DNA of 64,000 nucleotides from Taiwanofungus camphoratus (GCA_003999685.1 CP021220.1:1860001-1924000), one strand, 5' to 3'; shown: positions 43,668-56,010, counted from the stretch's first letter. Made by a program: numbers and translations. Notes: a model not told the origin generated them from the sequence alone.

Positions 43668-46114
43668 TCATCCCAGGATCTCCTTTACCAAAGCACTCAT
43701 ACTAGTCTCTTCCACAGAGCAACTCAGCCAGTCTTTGTGATTCAAATCCCCATCTTTACTATGCAGTGTGACTGATACCTTGACCTCCTTAGAGACACCT
43801 TCAGTAACCAAAAGAGAGGGATCTGCATCATGGCCAATTCCGCTGAGAGACTGTTGAGGCAATTTGGTAGCATTACTCCCAATGTGCCAGTGAAACTTGA
43901 GTTCCTCCTCCAATGGAAGGAGTTGACATACGAGACCCGGATTCTTCTTTAGGTTGTTTGCTAATTCAGGTAGCAGTATTTTTTGTCGAAGAACCGAAGG
44001 ATGAATTGTCTCGTGCGTGATATTGTCCGTCGCAGAGGGAATCTTTCGCTGAATGGTCTGTGCTAGAGAAAAAATCCCTACTAGGGAACTGGTGTTGAGG
44101 TCAGAGACAAGGCCAGCATGCATACCCGAGCCAGCTTACTTATGTGGAACCAATTCTCCCCATGGTTGAACAGGGACTGGCAATGCTGCAATGTACTTCT
44201 GATTCAATGAAAGTGCATCGCCTACATTTGCCTGCCCAAATCTGAGTAATTTATGCTGTGCCAAAGTTGCGTAAAACACACTAACCGCCATCCATGCAAG
44301 CGTCAGATCAGCTAGATCACGCTCTTGGTAACCTCCGCCAATCTAGGAACCAACTGTGAGAATAAGGATACCTTAGCAAGCACACAACGCACATCTGAAT
44401 GGCATCCTGAGAACAGGAGCCATTAGCCAAGCCACGCATTACTTCTAATACATGACCTGCTCACCAGCGAACCAACACTTCGTCACGAAAGGTCAGCTAA
44501 TGCCTGAGGTTAAGAAGTGATGACCTTACTTGTTTTAATACCTGCTTTTTCATCCTTCCCTCTTCTGTTTGCTCGAACTTATTACAGCCCTGTCGTTGAT
44601 TGAGCTTGGGTTCATATGACTAGAGTGTTACTAGTGACTCGCAAAGTCTGCCCTTCTTTCATTGAGAGCCAGAGCCTGATAAGCTCTGGCAATGTGTTCA
44701 CCGAGGAGTTTGTCACGAAATCCAAAGATGCTCTTTATTTTCTCGGATCGGTGAGTCAACTCTTCTGGCAGCCCAACAGAGCCGACTGTATCGAAGACTC
44801 CAATACATCTGTAGTCAACATAGTTAGATATAGTTTGGAAGGGTGTATGGATTTTCGAAAGTCTCACTTGACAGAGAAGCTATCAGGACCCAAATCTGCT
44901 CGTTTCTTTCCAGGAGAGTCATGATGGGTCCAGGGTGCTAGTTGCTTGTCTAAAGCCTTGATCTCTAGACAACAAGAGTGAGAAAATACAGAGGAACATG
45001 ATTAGCGGGTGACGGACCATCTTCATCACTAGTTTTCCCGCGCTTTTGAAAAGCGAGAAAGATAGCTGCAAAGTGATCCATGTCTGTACGGTCAAGTACG
45101 CCAATTTCGCCCTGAGGATTCATTGATCCATAAGTGCCTTCATCCTGATGATCAAGAAGATGATAGGTTACTATAAAAGCTGCCACTGTACGAGCTGTAT
45201 AGGCTCCCTTAAAGTAATATAGGTCATCCGAATGACGATCGACTTTGGAACGAAATAGCAACTGACCCTAGAAAAGCCAAAAAGGAATATCTACACCGTT
45301 TTACTTGTGACACAACCCAATCTACATCAGATTTGGCCCTTACCTCATCGCCAGGCGCAAAGTTACTTTGTCAAGCCAAATAAGTGTTTCAATCGATGGT
45401 GCTTGATTAAGGTGACATACTGAGCAATGAATGCATATGCCTCCTCCACCTTTTCTCCTATAGAAATTGACATCTTAAGATAGGACCAACACACGTACAT
45501 CGGAGAAATTACCCAGTGATGCGCCCGTCGCTCCTTACACATATATTGAGCCAGAATAGAATATCATTGAACCGGGTTACCTTACCGTCAACAATTTGAT
45601 CGTAGATACTATTTGATGCACCAACCCCCGATTGATAAAATACTATCTGGGGGATAGGCGGGTCGCTGAGTAGAGATGAGATATTGCGCACGACAGACAT
45701 TATTCAAACTTACAACCGTTCATCTATGTGATTCACTGCTCTTGCAAGCCGCTAGCGATGCAAGTGAGCTTGAGGTGTCCAAAAGCTGATATCGAGTGGT
45801 CATACATACCAGAACATTGGTGTATTTCCACCGTTCTCCGACCACTGTCCCATCTTGCCATGTTCTAGACAGGTGTATAAGATCTCGGGAATGTAATGAT
45901 AGCAACTATAACGAATGAACCCATCGCAACAGACAATAATTCTCTTCTTGATTCTCATCTTTGGGCCTGCACTAGACGAAGTCAAAGAGGGATCTGTAAG
46001 AGCTCGTTCGCTTGACCGGGGCAATCGATTGCGCGAGTCTCTGCCAACACCATGATCGTTGACGGCTTTGGCTGACAGTTGGGATTGCACTGGAGACTGC
46101 GGTGGATTTAGCAT
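43668..46114 (-). CDS. DUF2235 (Tle1-like) alpha/beta hydrolase domain protein
   Basis: The start MLNPPQSPVQSQLSAKAVND at 46114 is followed by KKRIIVCCDGTWQDGTVVGE, WKYTNVLRLARAVNH, PPIPQIVFYQSGVGASNSIY, DGATGASLGEKVEEAYAFIA, FAPGDEIFLFGFSRGAYTAR, GVLDRTDMDHFAAIFLAFQK, CIGVFDTVGSVGLPEELTHR, GEHIARAYQALALNE, CWFAGCHSDIGGGYQERDLA, FSLAQTIQRKIPSATDNITH. These are the ordered motifs of DUF2235, whose bacterial members include Tle1-type phospholipases. The catalytic elbow GFSRG, an Asp in VFDTVG and a His in CHSDIGGGY are all kept, so an active serine hydrolase is plausible. It has at least ten introns, several splitting motifs (GFSR|GAYT). No signal peptide: probably intracellular. Substrate unknown. 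DUF2235 genes are multi-copy in agaricomycetes. Confidence 0.87.
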
Positions 46115-46698
46115 TTTCGAATTCAGAACGAAAATGTCGGGATAGGTACTATACGAGAGAATTCAGCTTCGGAATAGTCGCTTTCAAGTCAGTATTTATG
46201 CACGAAGGTGCTGTTCGTGCTCGATGCGATCTCGGTTCGGAAAGACAGGCACGCACCGCCTTCAAGTTGATCAATGTCAGATAGTCAAAAGGCAGTGCGA
46301 CACATGATTGAATATTTGATTCCAGTTCAAACATATCAATGTCACGGTAACTGTTTGCACCGGAGATACTTAGAGCATCTGAAGCTACTTCAAGTTTGCG
46401 GTAATGCGAGGTTGTGTGTCACAATTTAAGAACTGACACAATGGAAGGTGAAGCGACGACTTCGAACCCGTGTTGATCACGACAAACTTCGTACCCAGTG
46501 TGTGCATAGCCGACAATGCATATTTTCCAGACAGGCATCGGATTATGTCAGTGCTTGAACTACCAGTATTTGAACTGCCAGTAACAACGTCATACTCTCC
46601 TAGACGCAGGCTTTACACACACGTAACCGTTCGCAGCATTCCTGTTCAGGATTGGCATGAATTAATCTTACAGTACAAAGGAAACAGATCCGAGCGAA
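46115..46698. other. Intergenic upstream of the DUF2235 gene
   Basis: Promoter of the DUF2235 gene and 3' flank of NUS1. Plus-strand open stretches (for example 46470-46751) overlap the last NUS1 exon antisense and are not credible genes. Confidence 0.45.
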
Positions 46699-47928
46699 TC
46701 ATTTGCCTAGCCGCATTTCTGCTGCAGCAAATTCATCCAGCGCCTGTCTAAACTCTACCTCTTCGAGCAGTCGGTATGAGCAGCTGATGTTAGATGCCAA
46801 GTGTTTCCGCCAACTCCATTTCGCAGGTTCGTGGTAGCTAAGGAGCCTGGTGATCAATAACAAGCAACAGTGAGATCGTGAGACATGCTTACTGAAACTC
46901 GGTCAGTCTAATCTGCCACGGGGGAAACCCGTAAAGTTCCAAAGCAGTATTTCGACATTTCGGTAAAGAAAATGGATGTATAATCATCAAATCTGGTGAA
47001 GGAAGGCCAGCCTCGCCTGTAAACATGATACTCTGCGTTTAGAACAGTCAAGAGGTCAGAGGACCACCTGACTGCACCTTCCAGTATAGACTTGAGATCC
47101 TCTTCGAAAAACGATTTATGCTCATCATAAGGGATGGGACGCGAGCACTGGCATGGACTTCTTCGCGATTGTCTCCACATAAACTCAGTTGCAACCTTGG
47201 AGATGGCAGGCTTCCCCGATTTTCGAGATATGATGTGTAATATCAAAGGCTTGCCGTTGCCTTCTCGGCCTACATTGATGTTAGCATCATATACAGACCG
47301 CTGGCCGCCATTAGAGCGCTTTACGTGTAGAGTGACGGCGCCTAACACCAGTCTTATCAATATTTGACATCTTCTTCGCCTTGTCGATACACTCGGAAAT
47401 CCGTATTACAGTCACGTTCAAGTTGGGGTGTATGCGTTCGAAATCTGGAGAGATAGGCCTTGAATCGGAATCGTCAGAGGGTGGAGGTGTGGGGGGGAAC
47501 TCGATGTCAGAATCCGCGTCTGAACCACTGGCAATGACGCGATAACGTTCTGCTAAGCGCTCTCGGACCTCTAAGGATTCAGCAAGTATCCCTGGAACAA
47601 TTGCGTGCCCTCAGTAAGAAAGGGATGGTCGTTCTACTGCTAGCTGCGCACCTCGACGGTCATACACAGTGAGTTTAGGTATCCCTACTACACGACACCA
47701 CGAAACTGCTCTTTCTAAGCTCTCGATCATCGAAGTTAGTGTTGCCTTGGAGTCAGCATTGCAACCTGTTACGAGGAGTATTGCAAGGTGAAGTGGTATC
47801 TGTTTCCGTTCGGCTGCAAGGGGTTGCGGTACCCTCTCGTGGAAAGAGCTGTAGAGAGACTTGGCTGTGATCAAGAGCGAGTAGATGATGTGAAAAATAG
47901 TAAGAACCAATGATGCCAGCCGGGACAT
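46699..47928 (-). CDS. NUS1: NUS1, dehydrodolichyl diphosphate synthase accessory subunit
   Basis: Start MSRLASLVLTIFHIIYSLLI at 47928 gives an N-terminal membrane anchor. Next come IPLHLAILLVTGCNADSKAT, SWCRVVGIPKLTVYDRRGIL, an acidic Pro-rich insert (IEFPPTPPPSDDSDSRPISP), GKPLILHIISRKSGKPAISK, FEEDLKSILEGEAGLPSPDL, and LELYGFPPWQIRLTEF. A stop appears soon after, but GTAAGC there is a donor. Removing 46 bases to CACCAG continues the frame with LLSYHEPAKWSWRKHLASN and ends DEFAAAEMRLGK at 46699. This restores the C-terminal RxG motif (RLG) that Nus1/NgBR proteins contribute to the active site of the heteromeric cis-prenyltransferase. Role: dolichol synthesis at the ER, feeding N-glycosylation and GPI anchors. 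Five introns are inferred. Confidence 0.88.
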
Positions 47929-48186
47929 CTATCTTATTTTCTAGCACGCCCTTGACGTGTTGCGAAAATACGCCAGGTCAACCAATGTAGAGCGAGTATA
48001 GACCACTGGGACAAAATTTAATCGTCAGAAAACACTTGCGCAGTTCATAAGAACACGTCGCGACAGGTCGCGCCCAATCACGTGAAGCTACTCAGTGACA
48101 ACATTCCGAAGTTCCATACAAGCATACAACTTTCACTTAGGAAGGGTTGTTGATACATGATAGAATAGTGTATACGATCCATCCCA

Positions 48187-49220
48187 CTACGTTAGACTGT
48201 CCTCTTCCTGGATGTCTCTCTTGATCTTCAATAAGATGCTTGTTTTCCAGTTATCGAGCTTGGTGACTTGGTCATATTCAAACACAGCTGCAGTGAAGGC
48301 TTCCTGATCTCCAGCTTCGACAGCATCAACGAGAACGTTCACGAATTTAGCTTCGCGCGTAGAAGAGAAAGTAGTGTCGAGGTTGGAATATTTCGTTAGG
48401 TTCCGCTTAGCAGTGACAGTATCCTATTTGCGAATGCACGTGAGGAATTCTGAACATAGCATTCGGATCAATGAACTCACTCCCATAGCGAGTGCACATA
48501 AACTAGCCCTCAACCAATACTCCTTAACACTGTATTTAGTGAGAGCGGAGCTTAAGGAGCCGTTTGCAACCTGCTCATAGCGAGATATCGCCTGAGGATA
48601 CTGCTCTAGTTCAGCATGCAAATCGGCAGCATCCTTATAGCATGCGTTTGCAGTTCTGAGGAGCAGAATGCATGAGTACCCAATGACAAGAAGGGTGGAC
48701 CATGAGTCACGCTGTAGCATCCTCCTGCGAGTACCACTCCCCAGCTCGTTCGAAGCTCTCACAAGCCTTGTGCAAGTCGTTAAGTTCTTGGAGGTAGATT
48801 TGGCCAATCTCCTTCTCTCGGTCGGCGGCTTGACGGAAGCGACCTCCTTGAGTCAGATGGGTTATCGTATGTGCCAACGCTTGGATAGCGACTGGAAGCG
48901 AAGATGAGGGTACCATTTCATAAGCCCAACATTGCTCACTTACGATCAGGGTTTCCTCTCTTGTAAGCCTTAGCTGCATTCCACCAGGCGTTTGCGGCCT
49001 CGTTCGTTTCATTACACTTCTCCCTGCATTCCGCCTCTCTCGCGTGCGCATCTCCGGCTTCTCTGAACAGCTTGTCAATCTTAAAGGCATTGGCAGCTTG
49101 TTGATAGAGGTCGCCGGCTTCCTCAAACTTGGTTGATGATGAAGAGAACCATCCAGTAGATGAATTGGCTTTCTTATCTGCCTTCTCCAGCAGAGTCTGC
49201 GCTGGTGATTTCGCCGGCAT
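48187..49220 (-). CDS. SEC17: Alpha-SNAP (SEC17)
   Basis: Start MPAKSPAQTLLEKADKKANS at 49220. The helical-repeat text is typical of alpha-SNAP: TKFEEAGDLYQQAANAFK, AREAECREKCNETNEAANAW, IQALAHTITHLTQGGRFRQA, EIGQIYLQELNDLHKACESF, ANACYKDAADLHAELEQYPQ, SRYEQVANGSLSSALTKYSV and LRASLCALAMGDTVTAKRNL. The C-terminus is FEYDQVTKLDNWKTSILLKI followed by KRDIQEEDSLT, where the KLDxWKTxxLLxxK segment contacts and stimulates NSF (Sec18). About 290 residues, full length. Four introns. It acts on SNARE complexes at all membrane-fusion steps in the cytosol. It shares a 247-base divergent promoter with PCM1. Confidence 0.93.
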
Positions 49221-49467
49221 TCGGATAGACTAAGGATGACACAGTGAGAAGTAGGACGTTGAGCTACAGCGTCAGTGAGCAAACCGACGTCTGTGATGAT
49301 GTTACTGGTACCACTGCACTTACAGCGACGGGCTGCTATGCTATGGCGCACCACGTTGCACGTGCACGCGTTGGTGGTCAAGAAGGAGCCATCTCGATCC
49401 ACTCAACTCCTTTCCTTTCATTCCCTCGTCGGGAAGTTGTTGCAGTACTCTTCTCAAGTGACCAGTT

Positions 49468-51404
49468 ATGACCAGTCTACCAATAGACTCTATAAAGAGT
49501 TTTTCCGATCGACATCCCAAGCCTTCAAATGTTCATTTCCAGTATGGCACTGCGGGCTTCAGGACGTTGTATGTGCAATATCCAATCGTAGTTAATCAGT
49601 AACTCAGCCCTCCGTTCGGACAACAGAGGTAGCATTCTTGACTCTGTAATGTTCAGAGTCGGCGTTCTTGCTGGACTGCGAAGCAAGAGAATGGATGGCA
49701 AGACCATTGGTGTCATGGTAACTGCCTCACACAACCCTGAACCTGTATGTGGGTGTATCATCTGTCTATGCCGATAATATACTGAACGGACACCGTAAGG
49801 AAAATGGCGTTAAACTTGTGGATCCTCGCGGAGAGATGTTGGAAAGTACTTGGGAATCTCATGCGACCGTCCTTGCGAATGCGCCCACGACCGAGGCCTT
49901 TATCGCGGCTCTTGATACGCTCGTCAAGACCCTCAACATTGATCTGACCAAGCCTGCAAAGGTCGTTTACGCCAGAGACACTCGCCCATCTGGTGGTGCT
50001 CTTGTCTCGGCGCTCGAAGACGGTATCAAAGCCATCGATGCCGAGGGACGCAACGCTGGAGTGACCACCACTCCAGTCCTTCACTACTTGGTGAGAGCGA
50101 TCAATACGAAAGGAACTAAGGACGAATATGGAGAGGACTCTGAGGAAGGGTATATGAAGAAGCTCAGTACAGCTTTCAAAAAGCTTGTGGTAAGCACATC
50201 TAATTCGTCGCATCAAGGTTTCTTGACATCGCTGACAGTGTTTCATAAGGTCGGAAAACCTTCACTCCCTCCTTTGGTCATAGACTGTGCCAATGGCGTT
50301 GGTGCTCAGGCTGCGAATAAACTCGGAGAGTCTCTTGGAGATACATTACGACTCCTCCCGGTCAATACTTCGGTCTCCATTCCTGGTGCCCTCAACAATT
50401 CTTGTGGTGCAGACTTCGTCAAAACCACCCAGAAACTTCCACCTTCGTTAACTTCCCATCTGAAGCCTGGTCAACGCGCATGCAGCCTTGACGGTGACGC
50501 TGATCGTCTGATATACTTCTATGTGGACGATCGAAGCCAATTTCACATGCTCGATGGCGACAAGATTGCCGCCCTCGTAGCAGCCTTCATAGTAGAACTC
50601 ACGAAAGCAGCTGGTCTTGAAGAGCATATTAAAGTTGGTATCGTACAGACAGCATACGCTAATGGCAGTTCTACAAAGTATCTATCTGAAGTAAGTCCGA
50701 ATAGTAGTACTGCTGACTACGTTGCACACAATATTTGACTGTCACAGCGCCTTCCAGTCAAATGTGTGCCGACTGGTGTCAAACATCTTCATCACGCCGC
50801 GGAGAAATATGACGCTGGAGTATATTTTGAAGCTAACGGCCATGGCACTGTTCTTTTCTCTCCTGACAGCATTGCGAAGCTCTCGACGCATCAGCCTTCT
50901 ACTCCTGCACAATCTACTGCCCTCACTCATATCGTTGGTCTTACGCAATTGATCAACCAAACCGTCGGCGATGGCTTGTCAGACATGCTCCTCGTTGAGG
51001 TTGTACTGGCACACAAATCCTACAGCGGTTACGAATGGGACTCTCTCTATGTTGACCTCCCCAACCGGCTGGTGAAAGTTGTGGTACCTGATAGGAACAT
51101 TTTCAAAACCGAGGACGCAGAGCGTCGGTTGATCAGTCCGCCTGGAATCCAGGGGAAGATAGATGAATTCGTCCGTAGATATGAAGGTGGCCGCGCTTTC
51201 GTCAGGCCAAGCGGAACAGAGGATGTTGTTAGAGTATATGCAGAGGCTACAGTCCGAACGCAGGCCGACGGTAAGTGCGTAGGCTTCGTATTGCCTGCTG
51301 TCGCTTTACCTTGACATCGACCAGAACTTGCTTTCCGCGTGGCTGGCCTTGTCTACGATGAAACCGGAGGAGATCCTGCACACCGTCCAGTAGAGTTTCT
51401 GTGA
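49468..51404 (+). CDS. PCM1: Phosphoacetylglucosamine mutase
   Basis: Start [20 protein letters not shown] at 49468. The alpha-D-phosphohexomutase fold has [10 protein letters not shown], the phospho-serine loop TASHNPEP (then [15 protein letters not shown]), [40 protein letters not shown], the metal loop [48 protein letters not shown], and the phosphate-binding [20 protein letters not shown]. It ends RPVEFL at 51404. Reaction: GlcNAc-6-P to GlcNAc-1-P, needed for UDP-GlcNAc, hence chitin, GPI and N-glycans. Five introns are inferred. The second exon join near 49565 would need an intron of only about 31-34 bases, so that boundary is less sure than the rest. Confidence 0.93.
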
Positions 51405-51691
51405 TGGAGTGCCCTGAGTAGAAACGTACTTGTATTCTAGTGGACTTGAATGTGTATGTGTATCATCATCAATGTGGTCAGGTTGTGCTTTAGCCATATG
51501 TGTGCTGTTCGCCCTATGATCGAGCGTCGATTGGGGAATGGAGGGGATGACTGCGGTTCGGACCATCCGAAGTCTAGCGATAGAACTTCGAGGTCAAGTT
51601 ACGTACGAACAATGTCGACGAAGTTGCCCACAACTCTGACTAGCCCTCGAACCAACCACCTGTATTTGTCTAAGTTCTCATATCTCTTCCA

Positions 51692-53240
51692 ATGTGCCGT
51701 TTCGTTATCTACAAGGGAACTTCGCCAGTGAAACTGTCGCATCTCCTTACTCGACCTTGCCATTCCATTATCAATCAAGCCTTTGACTCCCGGTTGAGAT
51801 TGGATCATAGGAGGCCCATCAATGGGGATGGATTTGGTGTCGGTCAGTCTTCTGTACTTCCGTCTCTGGCTCACAACTGAATGGCAGCCAGGATGGTACG
51901 ACTCCGTGTACGATGAAGAGCTTGGCAACCAGCCATGCATATTCACTTCCGTCACTCCAGTTGGTCATCCTCTTGCAACCATTGAATTTGTACACCTCAT
52001 GTTCTCCTGTAGGCTTGGAACAATGTCAATCTGGTCCGGCTCGCTGAGAAAATAAAGTCACCGCTAGTCTTGTAAGTCATCATCGTAATTAGTCCAGCAG
52101 ATGTCTCGAAGGCTATATATGACTGCAGTGCCCACGTCCGTGCGACAACGGCAGGAACTCTCAGCCTTGATAACTGCCATCCATGGTCGTTTGGGAAGCT
52201 CATGGTACGGTGACAATACTCTCGTTGGTGGTGTACTTTATAATTTCTTTCCAGTTTATGCACAATGGTGGTATCGCAGACTTCCACAAGATCAAGAGAC
52301 GCCTGCAATCGTATTTGCCTGATGAGTTATTCAACATGGTGACCGGGAATACAGGTATTTGATTTGTAGAGAACCGTGAATGCGAACTTACATCGAGAAG
52401 ATTCGCAATGGGCCTTTGCTCTCTTTCTGTCAAAGGTATGTCATATCTGGTGAAATCAAATAGTATCTATGCTCAGGCGCTTCAAGCTCCCGGATCCTCA
52501 TGCAGAAGTCTTCAACCCAGAAGTTTTGCGTCGGGCCATGTTAGAGACGATCACTCACATCAACACAATGACAGAAGCGGAGAATATAACCGAGGTGAGT
52601 GTCCTTTGAATAGTTCCTACGTGTCCACCGTATTAATTATCATCTAGCCGAGTCTGATGAACTTCTGTGTTACCGACGGAGAAAGTGTTATTGCAACTCG
52701 ATACATCTCCTCTCGCCATGAAGAGGCCGCTTCACTCGTAAGTAGTATCTTCGCTGTATCTGATACCGCTCAGCGGCTCAAAGTCTGACGCTTCAGTGGT
52801 TCTCCTCGGGTACAACATTCAGCGAATACGCTGAAGGAGGACATTACAAAATGTCAAAAATGGACAAGCGAGAAAACATCATTATGGTAGTCTACACCGT
52901 AAACAGGCGTTGAACCATACTCATTATGTTATCCAGGTCGCCAGCGAACCGCTCACCTTTGAGAAGGGTACGCTTTGTGAAAAATCATTATCACAAGTCC
53001 TGATTTTATACCGCAGCGGATTGGATGGAGATCAGAACGAATCATATGGTCGTCATCACGCCTAAAATGAATCTGCTTCAGTTTCCGATTATTGACAACT
53101 ACTATGTGCCACCATCGGATCCTGCCCTGAACCGCGGTACAGAATTTGCAGCCTCGAAAGGCTTCTTAAGTCCTCGACGAGACGTGAACCTCTCTGGCAG
53201 GTCGACCGATACAGAGAATTTCCCAGTTCTTGTCATCTAG
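51692..53240 (+). CDS. DUG3: DUG3 class II glutamine amidotransferase of glutathione degradation
   Basis: Start MCRFVIYKGTSPVKLSHLLT at 51692, so the nucleophile Cys is residue 2, as in all N-terminal-nucleophile amidotransferases. Then RPINGDGFGVGWYDSVYDEE, AWNNVNLVRLAEKIKSPLVF, AHVRATTAGTLSLDNCHPWS, FMHNGGIADFHKIKRRLQSY, DSQWAFALFLSKL, INTMTEAENITEPSLMNFCV, DGESVIATRYISSRHEEAAS, LWFSSGTTFSEYAEGGHYKM, IIMVASEPLTFEKADWMEI and NHMVVITPKMN. These match fungal Dug3. The C-terminal tail is NLSGRSTDTENFPVLVI. Role: with Dug2 it cleaves the gamma-glutamyl bond of glutathione in the cytosol, and Dug1 finishes. No Dug2 gene is nearby. About nine exons. Confidence 0.9.
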
Positions 53241-53737
53241 TCACACCCTTTTATCTTACCGTCTGTATGAGTCTGCGCCTTCACGACTGTGATTGTACGG
53301 TATATGTAGCACCCAAGAACGACGACTGGGAATTGTGCCTGTCTACAATCAAAGTGAAAAGTATGTAGATAAGTTGGATTACGCTGTCCCTCCTCGCACA
53401 CGCTCTGTAAAAAAGCATAGTTAATGTTTGTGCAAAATTGCAGGGCAGTCATGCACTAGTCACACAAGCTGACTACAGGTCAATTGACTGGTGTGCGAAC
53501 TGTGACTGACTGCTTCATATTCAGCCAAAGGCAAGAAATTCGACTAGTTAGTCAAGCTATGCAATTTCCGTATCAGAAAGGCGACTGAGGCCGACTTTCG
53601 TTTTTTACAGAGGCACACGTGGGACAGACAGTGGCCTCAAGGCGTCCAATTGCTGGCGCTAAAACCGAATATGCATGTTGAGAGCCCTAGCTCTCATGTT
53701 CTATCATTGACTACTTCGTAGGCTCTCGAAAGCCTGA
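53241..53737. other. Intergenic
   Basis: 3' flank of DUG3 and promoter of ICE2. No coding, repeat or RNA feature was recognised. Confidence 0.45.
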
Positions 53738-55125
53738 ATGGCGGTTGTTAACTCCCAGTTGTTGTGGAGGGCGGTGTCTAGTACCGCAAGGTCGGTGTGC
53801 AATGTGCTCCTGGTTTAGAATAGCATCGACAATGCTAACAGTGTCGGTCTGACTTGCTAGGCTTTCTACTGTTCTTCAGATTCTCATTTATCTCCCTCTC
53901 ACGCTCTCGACGTTGTCGACTTCTGCTTTCCTATTGTTGTCCCTGCTACTCTTCATCCACTCGCTTATTCACGGAACACTCACCTTATTATGGGGTTCGC
54001 CCACTTTATCCGTCATGCAGGTGCCGATGCACCCGTTCCTTCTCCTAGTCTGTTTCAATGCATTCTCCCGAAGCGTGCATCCATTCTTGGTCACGGCAGC
54101 ATCCTGGTGGGGACAAATCCTGCAGTGGTCCAGTCCGGGTTTCATCGTTATGGAGGGTTTGTCCAGTCTGCTGATTGTGCAGAAGGTCGGACAGGTTGGG
54201 AAGGAACTTGTTGATGAGAGAGAAAGTTACCAGTTTGGTTTTCTTGTCGCTGCGGCAGCAGCCTATGTGACTTCTGCGTGGTGGATTGTCGTGGTGAGAC
54301 ATTCATGCATATCGCTGAAGTACTAACGCTTATGACGCCCTTCAGGCCTACCCTGCCGCAGCCACTTCGCCATTATCGTCTACGTTGTTGGGCGTGGCAC
54401 TGACTACATTAATATTTCTCACTCTGATTGGCTTTGTGTTGCGTCGGACAAACGTCATCGAATCCTCCGGACTGGCATTATTCGTGGCCTACAATGTTTG
54501 GCAATGTGGTTTTGACCAAAGGTCCTTTTCGGATCCTGCCTCTTCTTAGTGAGTCTGACTGATCAATTGGCGCCATTTATGATAGCTAACTTGCTGCGTG
54601 GCTATAGCGCACCACTCTTGTCTAATATTCTACCGCATCTGCAAACACTGGTCAATTTCATTACGAACACACTTCCCAAATCCCTTTTGATTGCACTATT
54701 ATATCGCCTTGTTGTATTACATTTCGCCTCCCAGATTCTGCCCACGATAGGTGCTGACAGTTGGGAAGGGGAGTCTGGCGTTGATAATGGATGGGAGAGT
54801 CGACCGGTCAGTATTGTTGTGCTTTCATGTTTACCACGAACTCAATGTTCGATACACTTCTGCAGACCTCGAGATTGACCCATATATTACTGACTTACCG
54901 TCAAGCCATTTTCGTTACCGTATATTCGCACTTGCTATGTACGTGATACGATTCCTTATGTCTGCCCTATACCCTCACGTATGTATCATTACAGTATTAG
55001 ATCACTCTTCTCAAGTTTGGTGGCGGTGGATGAATATTTTCTTCACACTGGTTATCTGGTCGATAGAATTGCTTGTCAGCGGCGACGACGATGACGGCGT
55101 TACAAAGAAATGGAAAGTAGATTGA
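53738..55125 (+). CDS. ICE2: ICE2 family ER membrane protein
   Basis: The start MAVVNSQLLWRAVSSTA at 53738 is spliced to RLSTVLQILIYLPLTLST, then SAFLLLSLLLFIHSLIHGTL, SAWWIVVAYPAAATSPLSST, LGVALTTLIFLTLIGFVLRR, GLALFVAYNVWQCGFDQRSF, YAPLLSNILPHLQTLVNFI, LLIALLYRLVVLHFASQILP and SSQVWWRWMNIFFTLVIWSI. About eight to nine hydrophobic spans. The WWRWMNIFFTLxxWxxEL block near the C-terminus is the Ice2 family mark. The N-terminus needed an intron (gtcggtgtg...ttgctag) to avoid stops. Family role: cortical ER inheritance, ER membrane biogenesis and lipid storage control, in the ER membrane. At least five introns. It converges on MOCS2B (118 bases between stops). Confidence 0.88.
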
Positions 55126-55242
55126 CCGCAAAAGCTCGTTCGAACATGCGAGAATATATTCATTGACCAAACATCTACCTCTTTGTCCGCGGCACCGCAG
55201 ATGTAGCAAACGCGCATCTCTCGTTAGATAGTCTATTCTTGT

Positions 55243-55813
55243 TTAAGCACTGGTATTCGCTTTCCATTCCGCCTCGTCTTCGCGTTCTCCCTCGTAGAAT
55301 TCCCTTTTCCATATCTGCACCTTCAACTTCACCTGTTCCAGAATGAATTCACAAGCCATGAAGGCCTCCTTCCGATGTGGAGAGGATACGGCAATCACGA
55401 TAGAAGGCTCCCCAACTGGTACAGTGCCCAGACGGTGGTAGACTGCGCAGCGGATCAAAGGAGTCATCCTCCCCCGCTCTGGTTCATGATCGGAGCGTGT
55501 GTGTTCGGCATGGGCAGTGCGTAATACGTTGGCCATGGTCTTGATAGCCATTTTGCTATATGCCTGATAGTCAAGGCGCGTAACTACCTTTCCTTTTTAG
55601 ATTGTTGCATAAGACGGGTGTTTATCTGAGTGTTTAGTAGCCTCCACCTTTGAATGAGTTACGAGTAGTGCCAATGAAAACAGTTGTTGCCCCAGCTCTG
55701 TCGTCCCCGACAGATGTAATGATTTCATCTACACTGAGCGCGTTGTGTGTCAAGACACAGATACCCTCTGGGATCTCCAGCTGTGCGTCAATAGATGCAG
55801 AGGGCAAGTTCAT
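55243..55813 (-). CDS. MOCS2B: Molybdopterin synthase large (catalytic) subunit
   Basis: Two exons joined at an intron that starts GTGGAG. The start is MNLPSASIDAQLEIPEGI at 55813. Then LSVDEIITSVGDDRAGATTV, FIGTTRNSFKGKVVTRLDYQ, AYSKMAIKTMANVLRTAH, RCAVYHRLGTVPVGEPSIVI, AVSSPHRKEAFMACEFILEQ and VKLKVQIWKREFYEGE. These are the full set of MoaE/MOCS2B motifs (RxxFxGK, HRLGxVxVGExS, SSxHR, Kx-x-IWKxE). It ends KANTSA at 55243. Reaction: converts precursor Z (cPMP) to molybdopterin with sulfur from the small subunit MOCS2A, cytosolic. About 165 residues, normal length. No MOCS2A frame was found overlapping it, unlike the animal bicistronic gene. It is divergent from the pseudouridine gene, 197 bases apart. 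Confidence 0.92.
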
Positions 55814-56010
55814 GTTATCTGAGACTCTGAGTGGTGTCCGAGGTTTGCCTCGCGGCTCACGTATCTACTAAGTAGTACATAAGTAGATCTGCTTATTTAG
55901 TGATCGTGAGTCACGTGCAGTATTACAACAGTACGCGTGAGCTGCCCAGTGTTTCCGAAGTACATTGCTACTCTCACTGAGTCTACAGACTTGAAGAACC
56001 ACGCCCTGTA

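Noticed and set aside
43668-46114. A type VI secretion toxin acquired from bacteria and now broken
   Set aside because: The gene has about ten fungal introns and an intact motif set. It belongs to a family already widespread in fungi, so it is a normal resident gene.
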